Assembly (NCBI RefSeq): GCF_022627575.1
Contig: NZ_JADEYQ010000012.1
Coordinates: forward strand, 35,314 to 99,313
Origin: Sphingobacterium rhinopitheci
GTDB lineage: Bacteria > Bacteroidota > Bacteroidia > Sphingobacteriales > Sphingobacteriaceae
Length of the DNA stretch: 64,000 bases
Direction: 5' to 3'
Part shown: positions 57,726 through 64,000 of the stretch, piece after piece
Layout: the number at the start of each line of letters is the position of its first letter
Position numbering within the stretch: position 1 is the first letter of the stretch
Position numbers and translations under genes: made by a program
Notes under the pieces: model-generated
The model's input: the letters and a program-made list of their open reading frames with translations, nothing else
The model's database searches: none
Told to the model about the DNA's origin: nothing

Positions 57726-58967
57726 TTACTTGGTGATACTTTTGTTGTTTATGGCAAATAAAAAAACAATAACAAAACAGAGCAATACCACATAATAAGA
57801 CATGTGAATATTACCGGATATATCTGTTATTTGACTTGCTAGCGGAGGGATAATCGCTCCACCAACTATGGACATTATAATTAAACTTGAAGCTGATTTG
57901 GTGTCTGCACCAGTATTTTCAATCCCCATTGCGAAAATCGTAGGAAACATTATAGACATAAAAAATGTAATAGCTATCAATGCATATAGCGTTATCATTC
58001 CTGCACCATAGATAACCACAAAACACAGTAAACAGGATATCAAACTATATACTGCTAAAAGTTTGTACGGCGCGATGTAACGCATAAAAAAAGTCCCTAT
58101 AAAACGACCTATCATAAATAATAAACCTGCTAAACCTGCATAATATTTAGCCTCTTGGCCGCTCATTTTCAGGGCATCTTCGGTAAAAACTAATAAAAAA
58201 CTCAACACATAAATCTGTGCGCCCACATAAAAAAATTGAGTTATAACAGCCCAACTAACATTTTTATGTTTTAGCGAACCAAAGAAACCTTTAGAAGATT
58301 CTCCTTCGTTGACTTCTTTTATGTCAGGAAGTTTGGTGAAAAAAAATAATATTGCGACCACTAATATGATTAGCCCCAACACTAAATAGGGACCTTTCAC
58401 CAAAGCTGTTTCCGCCTGAATATAAGCTTGTTTGGCTGTTTCAGAAAGTGAAGCCAGCTCCTCTGGCGATTTGGGCTCTTCAGCTAGAATAAATATACCG
58501 CCGACAATTGGTGCTATAGATGCTGCTAAGCCATTAAAGGATTGTGCAAAATTCAGACGTTGTGTTGCTTTTGCAGGATCCCCAAGAACTGTAATATATG
58601 GATTAGCTGCAGCTTCTAAAATAGTTAAGCCACAGGATAATATAAAAAGTGCTGCAAGGAAAAATGGATAACTCACACTATTGGCTGCAGGAATAAAAAG
58701 GAAACAGCCTAAAGCAAATAAGCTTAATCCCGTAAGAATACCTGCTTTATAGCCATATTTTTTCATAATTAATCCTGCGGGAATAGCTAATAAAAAATAA
58801 GCTGCAAAAACTGCGGAATCAACCAATGAAGCTTGGAAGTGTGTTAAGCTAAATGCTGATCTAAGATGCTTGATTAATATAGGATCAAGATTATGTATGA
58901 ACCCCCAAAAGAAAAACAAGGAGGTAATCAAAATAATTGCAAACGTATAATTCTTCTTTTCTGTCAT
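57726..58967 (-). CDS. fucP: L-fucose:proton symporter
   Basis: A 413-residue inner-membrane transporter of the FucP branch of the major facilitator superfamily, with twelve predicted segments. The N-terminus SLFFFWGFIHNLDPILIKHLRSAFSLTHFQASL is characteristic for FucP/sugar MFS, and the segment FAQSFNGLAASIAPIVGG follows. It imports L-fucose into the cytoplasm with protons. It is the first gene of the operon, divergent from the AraC regulator at 59105. Confidence 0.92.
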   Translation of the reverse strand: MTEKKNYTFAIILITSLFFFWGFIHNLDPILIKHLRSAFSLTHFQASLVDSAVFAAYFLLAIPAGLIMKKYGYKAGILTGLSLFALGCFLFIPAANSVSYPFFLAALFILSCGLTILEAAANPYITVLGDPAKATQRLNFAQSFNGLAASIAPIVGGIFILAEEPKSPEELASLSETAKQAYIQAETALVKGPYLVLGLIILVVAILFFFTKLPDIKEVNEGESSKGFFGSLKHKNVSWAVITQFFYVGAQIYVLSFLLVFTEDALKMSGQEAKYYAGLAGLLFMIGRFIGTFFMRYIAPYKLLAVYSLISCLLCFVVIYGAGMITLYALIAITFFMSIMFPTIFAMGIENTGADTKSASSLIIMSIVGGAIIPPLASQITDISGNIHMSYYVVLLCFVIVFLFAINNKSITK

Positions 58968-59052
58968 TCTATAATGGTATATATTGAAAATACTAATTAA
59001 AACATAATTATTTATAATAAACTAAACGTTATTACCTATAAAATAAACTATA

Positions 59053-59070
59053 TTATCCTTTTAAGGATAA
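59053..59070. promoter_or_regulatory. Dyad in the fucP/AraC divergent region
   Basis: TTATCCTT, a 2-nt TT centre, then AAGGATAA forms an 18-bp near-palindrome, 35 nt before the regulator ATG and 86 nt from the fucP ATG. It is a candidate operator for the regulator. Confidence 0.4.
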
Positions 59071-59104
59071 AACATGTATTTTAGGAATAAATAAGCTTCA
59101 GCCA

Positions 59105-59962
59105 ATGAGACCTAAACAATTAATTAACAACAAAGAATATCACAATAGCTTCACGATTCGACATGATATATATCCTCAACATCATAATAGTTGGCATTAT
59201 CATGAGCAACTGGAGTTGGTATGGATTGCTAAAGGTGCAGGTTCTTTATATTTGGGTGATGCAATAAAAGACTTCTCCGAAGATACTTGTGTACTTATTG
59301 GTGCTAACATCCCTCATTTCTGGCTTTTCCATACTAATAATACTGAAGAAAATTCGCCAAACATAGATTGTGTAGTCATTCATTTTAATAATGACTTTGC
59401 GGGAAAGGATTTATTTAATATTCCAGAATTACATGAATTGAAAATATTGTTGCAAAAAGCCGAAAAAGGACTCATAAGCCATAAAGCAAAATCAATAGCA
59501 ACTTTGTTTGAACAAGCTTTAACACATGACGGTATTTCAAAATTTATTTCGTTGATCGAAATATTAAAAAATTTTTCATCCCTGAATCTCGATAGTATTG
59601 TAAGTAACAATTATTCCACATTAAATAGTTCGAATGATGAACAACGTATGCGCAATGTTATGGGTTTTATTCGCGATAACTACAAACTAAAAATCGAGCT
59701 TCAAATGCTAGCGAATGAAGCCAAAATGACCAAAAATTCATTTTGTCGCTATTTTAAACAGAAAACAGGAAAGTCCCCCACCTCCTTTATTAATGAATTA
59801 AAAGTAGCTCATGCTTGTAGGTGCTTAAAAAATACAGATATGTCCTTGAAAGAAATCTGTTTCGAAAGCGGCTTTAATAATTTTGTTAGTTTTCATAAGG
59901 TATTCAAAAGCCTAATTAATATGACACCTATCCATTTTAAAACTAAATACACCGCTTACTAA
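59105..59962 (+). CDS. AraC-family regulator of the fucose operon
   Basis: A 285-residue regulator with an N-terminal cupin sensor (HHNSWHYHEQLELVWIAKGAGS, about 20-50) and a C-terminal DNA-binding double helix-turn-helix: ANEAKMTKNSFCRYFKQKTGK and SLKEICFESGFNNFVSFHKVFKS. It is divergent from fucP across 137 nt that hold a dyad, so it is the natural activator of the eight-gene fucose operon, with L-fucose or an early intermediate as inducer (inference). Length and domain order are typical for the RhaS-like sugar branch. Confidence 0.9.
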   Translation: MRPKQLINNKEYHNSFTIRHDIYPQHHNSWHYHEQLELVWIAKGAGSLYLGDAIKDFSEDTCVLIGANIPHFWLFHTNNTEENSPNIDCVVIHFNNDFAGKDLFNIPELHELKILLQKAEKGLISHKAKSIATLFEQALTHDGISKFISLIEILKNFSSLNLDSIVSNNYSTLNSSNDEQRMRNVMGFIRDNYKLKIELQMLANEAKMTKNSFCRYFKQKTGKSPTSFINELKVAHACRCLKNTDMSLKEICFESGFNNFVSFHKVFKSLINMTPIHFKTKYTAY

Positions 59963-60227
59963 CAGTTAATTATAAAACAACCTCTTGCTCAGATCCAAGT
60001 ACTATTAAGAAAAACACTTACAGATTTAATTACTTAATTGTGCTGTTTTTCATTTTATAAAGAGCACTTATTGATCAGCGTAAACGGTCGAATAAGAAAA
60101 GTTTAAAAAAAACATAATAAAGAAAGTATTGATACTTTTAATTAAAAAAAATAACTAAAAATAATAATTAATCGGTTTATAAGCGTTATATTAGTAAGAA
60201 TGTACTCCGAACTTACTCAATATTAAC

Positions 60228-61370
60228 ATGAAAATTATTATTATTTCAACATACATTCCTCAGAAATGTGGTATAGCAACATATTCAAATGACTTATACA
60301 AATCTTTAATAAAAACTACTACTAATCATACTATAAACATAATAGCAGTTACCGAAAATGGCTCATATAAATATCCTTCGGAGGTAGTTGCTACCATAAA
60401 TAAAGAATCCAAAGAAAATTATATTTATCAAGCTAACTTTATTAACAATAACTATGATATATGTATCCTTCAACATGAGTTTGGAATTTTTGGAGGCCTA
60501 TCTGGAGAACATATCATAGAATTAACAAGCAGACTATGCATTCCTCTACTCACCAACTTCCATACTACACTCGATAATCCCACAAAAAAACAATCTTATA
60601 TTATAGATGCATTACACAAGGCAAGCGATACAATCACAGTAATGACTGAATCTGCAATAAAACTGATGAAAAAGCAATTTAATATCAAAGATGAAAAAAT
60701 GAAACTCATTCACCACGGTGTCCCTATATTTGATATAGATCAAAAGAAAGCAAAAACAAAGTTAAATTTACCTACCTCCAAAATATTAATACTAAGCTTT
60801 GGATTCCTTAGTAAAGGGAAAGGATTTGAAACTGCAATAGATGCCATAGCCAAAATAAGTGATTTGAATTTTCTCTACATAATATTAGGCAGCACACATC
60901 CTAATATTATAAAAAAAGATGGGGAAGAATACAGAGAATTTCTACATCAAAGAATATCAAATTTGCGTGTAGATAATAAAATTCTGATGATAAATAAATT
61001 TGCAGATAACAAAGAGCTAAAGCTTTATCTAGCCGCCTGCGATATATATATCACCCCATATCCAAATAAAAATCAAACAAGTAGTGGTACACTTTCATTC
61101 GCTGTGGGTGCAGGTGCCGCTGTTATATCTACCCCCTATCATTATGCGAAAGATTTATTAAATCACAATAGAGGCTTACTGTTCAATTTCAATGACCCTA
61201 CACAATTGGCTTTTTTAATAGATACCTTGATCAATAACCCAGTAGTACTTCAAAAATATAGAACCAATGCTAAGACATATGGCAAGACTATACAATGGCC
61301 TATCATCGCAAAACAATTATTAATTATTTTACAAAAAACTATTAAGAATAATAAAACATGTCTGAAATAA
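60228..61370 (+). CDS. GT4-type glycosyltransferase
   Basis: A 380-residue GT-B glycosyltransferase. The N-terminal half opens MKIIIISTYIPQKCGIATYS, a typical acceptor-domain start; the nucleotide-sugar half has LILSFGFLSKGKGFETAIDAI and the signature DIYITPYPNKNQTSSGTLSFAVGAG (E-x7-E region variant) near residue 285. No membrane segment or signal is seen. The 13-nt overlap with the next gene implies coupling. Its partner genes are an (alpha/alpha)6-barrel-like protein and GH130, so it may act on a mannose- or glucose-containing glycan. The donor cannot be deduced. Confidence 0.85.
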   Translation: MKIIIISTYIPQKCGIATYSNDLYKSLIKTTTNHTINIIAVTENGSYKYPSEVVATINKESKENYIYQANFINNNYDICILQHEFGIFGGLSGEHIIELTSRLCIPLLTNFHTTLDNPTKKQSYIIDALHKASDTITVMTESAIKLMKKQFNIKDEKMKLIHHGVPIFDIDQKKAKTKLNLPTSKILILSFGFLSKGKGFETAIDAIAKISDLNFLYIILGSTHPNIIKKDGEEYREFLHQRISNLRVDNKILMINKFADNKELKLYLAACDIYITPYPNKNQTSSGTLSFAVGAGAAVISTPYHYAKDLLNHNRGLLFNFNDPTQLAFLIDTLINNPVVLQKYRTNAKTYGKTIQWPIIAKQLLIILQKTIKNNKTCLK

Positions 61371-62401
61371 CATATACTGCCATCCCTTTTAAACTTCATT
61401 TAGACCACATTATAAGATTAACGAACCAAGTAGGCATATTGCAACATGCCAGATTTTCCTTTCCAAATTATCATCATGGCTATTGTTTAGATGATAATGC
61501 TAGGGCATTACAATTAACTGCAATAGCAAGAGCAATATATAATACAAGTGAATATGATCATTTGATTGACACCTATTTATCATATATTATGTATATTCAG
61601 AATAATGATGGTACATTCAAAAATTTCCTATCTTATGAGAATGAATTTCTGGATGAAATAGGAAGTGATGATTCTTTCGGTAGAACTATCATGGCACTAG
61701 GAATCACCATGGAAATGGATCAAAGAGTTCATATTAGTCGAATTATAACCGATATAATAGATAAATCATATGATAGACTGACCCAAACGTTATCAATAAG
61801 AACAGCAGCCTATATCATATGTGGTTTACATGCTCTTCATTATTCCAGAAAATACAGTAAAGATATACGTTTAAAAATAAAAACTTTAGCCGATTTTATA
61901 ATCAGTCAATATGAACGCAATGCCACCAACGAATGGCATTGGTTTGAAGAATATATAACCTATGACAATGCCCTTATTCCCTATGCCCTGTTTCTTTCTA
62001 ATGAGATTATAAAAGATCACCGATATGAAGAAGTTGGTATATTAGCTACCATTTTCTTAGATTCAATTCTTTTCAAGGGAGAATATTTAGCTCTAATTGG
62101 TAACAATGGCTGGTATTCAAAAAATCAACCTATTAGTACTATTGGTCAACAACCCATTGAGATACCTTCCATGATCCTTTTATATAAAAAGATCAATCTA
62201 CGGTACCCACAAATAAAGCTTAAAGGCACGAGTCAGAAATGCTATGAATGGTTATTTGGGAAAAACAACATCAAACAATCCTTATATGATAAAGAAACAA
62301 AAGGCTGCTCTGATGGAATAGAAAAAAATACTATAAACTACAATCAAGGAGCAGAAAGTACCATAAGTTTATGGCAGGCCTATTTATTCTTTAATCACTA
62401 G
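61358..62401 (+). CDS. (alpha/alpha)6-barrel-like protein between GT4 and GH130
   Basis: A 347-residue protein without a signal peptide. Helical repeats with conserved aromatic and acidic residues suggest a six-hairpin barrel: HHGYCLDDNARALQLTAI, NDGTFKNFLSYENEFLDEIGSDDSFGRTIMALG, TYDNALIPYALFLSNEI and the late NYNQGAESTISLWQAYLFF. Similar proteins are often annotated as glycosyltransferase-associated or glycosidase-like in Bacteroidota, but I know of no proven activity. The gene overlaps the GT4 gene by 13 nt and its stop overlaps the convergent GH130 stop by 4 nt (CTAG). Confidence 0.7.
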   Translation: MSEITYTAIPFKLHLDHIIRLTNQVGILQHARFSFPNYHHGYCLDDNARALQLTAIARAIYNTSEYDHLIDTYLSYIMYIQNNDGTFKNFLSYENEFLDEIGSDDSFGRTIMALGITMEMDQRVHISRIITDIIDKSYDRLTQTLSIRTAAYIICGLHALHYSRKYSKDIRLKIKTLADFIISQYERNATNEWHWFEEYITYDNALIPYALFLSNEIIKDHRYEEVGILATIFLDSILFKGEYLALIGNNGWYSKNQPISTIGQQPIEIPSMILLYKKINLRYPQIKLKGTSQKCYEWLFGKNNIKQSLYDKETKGCSDGIEKNTINYNQGAESTISLWQAYLFFNH

Positions 62402-63870
62402 ATTTTATTTTTTAATAGTTCGTCTAATAAATCATTGATAGGAATCGTAGCATATGTGGAAGAGTGATCAGACATTGCATAAGGGATTATTAAACAGTCA
62501 TTATGTACCATCTGACCACAAGAATACACAACATTAGGAACATATCCTTCTCTTTCTTCATCATCAGGATATAATATAGGCTCTTTCAAAGAACCTATAA
62601 TTTTTGTAGGCTCCTTCAAATCAAGTAAAATAGCACTAATTGTATACTGACGCATTGGTCCAACACTATGCGTCAGTACGATCCAACCTTTGGACGTTTC
62701 TATCGGAGAACCGCAATTCCCCAATTGTATAAACTCCCAAGCATAACGAGGTTCATTAAGTAATATCACTTCCTCTTGCCAATTGCCGATATCGTCTGAG
62801 AAAGATATATAATTATTCTCCCCATCTACGCGACAGAGCATCGCATATCTGCCATTAATTTTTTTAGGAAATAATGCAGCGCCTTTATTTGCAATTTTAC
62901 CATTTATAGGCTGAATCTTAAAAGTAATAAAATCCTTAGTTGATAATAGTTTTGGCATAATACTTATGCCATCAAATGCCGTATATGTGGCATAATATAT
63001 ACTCCTACCATTGCCATAATCAAATTTAAGAAATCGTGCATCCTCAATACCATTTTTCTCAGTATCAGAAATAGGAAAAATAACACGTTCAGAAATTGAT
63101 GTATCTAATGAATATTTAATCTGATAATGAGATGATCCTAACCATAAAATATGATTTAAAAACTGGTTATATTTATAATTGTCGCCATAGACTGATTTCA
63201 ATTCATAAATAAACCTTCTTAATTCTTCATAAATAAAAGTATCTGGAAATTTATCGTAGATAATCTTTAAGAAATCCTCATCGACAGTTTCATGCATAGA
63301 AATTTTTTCAAAAAAATCAATTTTAGCATAGATATGATTTTTAAAATGTTTAGGTTTTTCTAACAAATTACCTACTTCATCAATATGTAGGTCCAAATGC
63401 TCATCAATAATACCGGACCTAAATACAATTGAAGAAACATGCCCCTCTCCTGTAGCCCTAAAGCTCAAGATAACACGCTTTTCGCCGTTATTTAATTGGG
63501 ACTGATCGGGAGAAACAACAATAGAAGGATTAAAAAAAGCGGCAGCTTCCACAGAATATTCCATAGTGAAATAAGCACCTATAAGTAGCTTTTCTTTGAA
63601 AGAATAGGAATATTCAGCAATCTCCGTACTAAAAACAGCTGCAATAGTCCTTTTAAAATTTGCCTCCCATATCTCTACTACACTACGATGTCTATTAGAA
63701 AAATTACGTAATAATTGATTTAAGGTATTGTCTTTTTCAGCACTGCTCAAAGCGAGTACTCTACTTATAATATTTTCTTTACGATCATCACTAACGTTAA
63801 AATATCTTGCTAAAACTCGCTTTGAATCAGGTCGAAAATAAATGTTTTTGCGAGTTATCTTTAAATTCAT
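62398..63870 (-). CDS. GH130-family protein (mannosyl phosphorylase or hydrolase)
   Basis: A 490-residue protein with a GH130 five-bladed propeller in its C-terminal 310 residues and an extra N-terminal domain of about 170 residues. Family marks are GIEDARFLKF (the usual EDPR appears as EDAR), RVDGENNYISFS, GNCGSPIETSKGWIVLTHSVG and PDDEEREGYVPNVVYSCG. GH130 enzymes phosphorolyse or hydrolyse beta-mannosides; without checking the phosphate-binding residues the mode is undecided. No signal peptide, so it acts in the cytoplasm. It converges on the GT4/(alpha/alpha)6 pair, and together they may build and recycle one glycan. Confidence 0.84.
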   Translation of the reverse strand: MNLKITRKNIYFRPDSKRVLARYFNVSDDRKENIISRVLALSSAEKDNTLNQLLRNFSNRHRSVVEIWEANFKRTIAAVFSTEIAEYSYSFKEKLLIGAYFTMEYSVEAAAFFNPSIVVSPDQSQLNNGEKRVILSFRATGEGHVSSIVFRSGIIDEHLDLHIDEVGNLLEKPKHFKNHIYAKIDFFEKISMHETVDEDFLKIIYDKFPDTFIYEELRRFIYELKSVYGDNYKYNQFLNHILWLGSSHYQIKYSLDTSISERVIFPISDTEKNGIEDARFLKFDYGNGRSIYYATYTAFDGISIMPKLLSTKDFITFKIQPINGKIANKGAALFPKKINGRYAMLCRVDGENNYISFSDDIGNWQEEVILLNEPRYAWEFIQLGNCGSPIETSKGWIVLTHSVGPMRQYTISAILLDLKEPTKIIGSLKEPILYPDDEEREGYVPNVVYSCGQMVHNDCLIIPYAMSDHSSTYATIPINDLLDELLKNKI

Positions 63871-64000
63871 ATCTGTCTTTAAGCTAATAACGCTGTAGAT
63901 AGTTTTTTATTTTGCTACAACTATATTTAAGTAAAAAAATATCATTAAAAGAAAATTAATTTACAATAAACTATTGATCTTATTACATTACCATCTTATG

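Overview
The window is about 64 kb of a low-GC chromosome from a member of the Bacteroidota, most likely the family Sphingobacteriaceae (Sphingobacterium/Pedobacter-like). The evidence is: many exported proteins with lipoprotein Cys boxes or signal peptides ending in AQ; little Shine-Dalgarno signal but recognisable TAnnTTTG-type -7 elements; typical Bacteroidota families (DUF4397, DUF4886, SusC-type plug fragments, the Bacteroidota ABC-F and arginine decarboxylase types); and a homologue of Pedobacter heparinase II. I saw no rRNA, tRNA, CRISPR array, prophage or intact insertion sequence.

Layout. 1-7.5 kb: a partial lipoprotein, folD and lepA, class II aldolase, a Spx/YffB-like protein, an exported M1 peptidase and a small exported protein. 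7.7-10.0 kb: an arsenic operon (arsR, DUF6428, acr3, thioredoxin-type arsC) with ArsR-like palindromes. 10.1-15.4 kb: a small membrane protein behind a long hairpin, DUF1697, a frameshifted small gene, an exported beta-carbonic anhydrase, ABC-F, mazG and an SMR pump. 15.5-20.5 kb: five exported enzymes (cupin, carboxymuconolactone-decarboxylase-like, NTF2-like, two alpha/beta hydrolases) divergent from an AraC regulator. 20.6-28.0 kb: a heparinase II-like lyase, an FAD oxidoreductase with an N-terminal carboxypeptidase-regulatory-like domain, a DUF4886 protein and a decayed SusC N-terminus, read here as a worn-down glycan locus. 28.4-36.8 kb: an HI0933-type flavoprotein, ohr/ohrR, a Gfo/Idh/MocA oxidoreductase, an acyltransferase, argS and arginine decarboxylase.

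37.0-42.3 kb: the most novel-looking region. It has a secreted subunit-like protein, a two-domain PapD/DUF916-like protein, an 897-residue outer-membrane barrel with Ig-like ends, a paralogue of the first protein and a third small exported protein. The order resembles a chaperone-usher fimbrial operon, but the sequences are not ones I recognise as classical fimbrial families.

43.2-50.1 kb: a galactoside operon (galT, galK, galM, SSS symporter, GH2). 51.1-59.0 kb: an eight-gene L-fucose operon (fucP, mutarotase, UxaA-type dehydratase, GH29 fucosidase, two SDRs, FAH-type hydrolase, lactonase) divergent from an AraC regulator. It encodes a non-phosphorylative route from fucoside to pyruvate and lactate. 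60.2-63.9 kb: a GT4 glycosyltransferase, an (alpha/alpha)6-barrel-like protein and a convergent GH130 protein, probably one glycan pathway.
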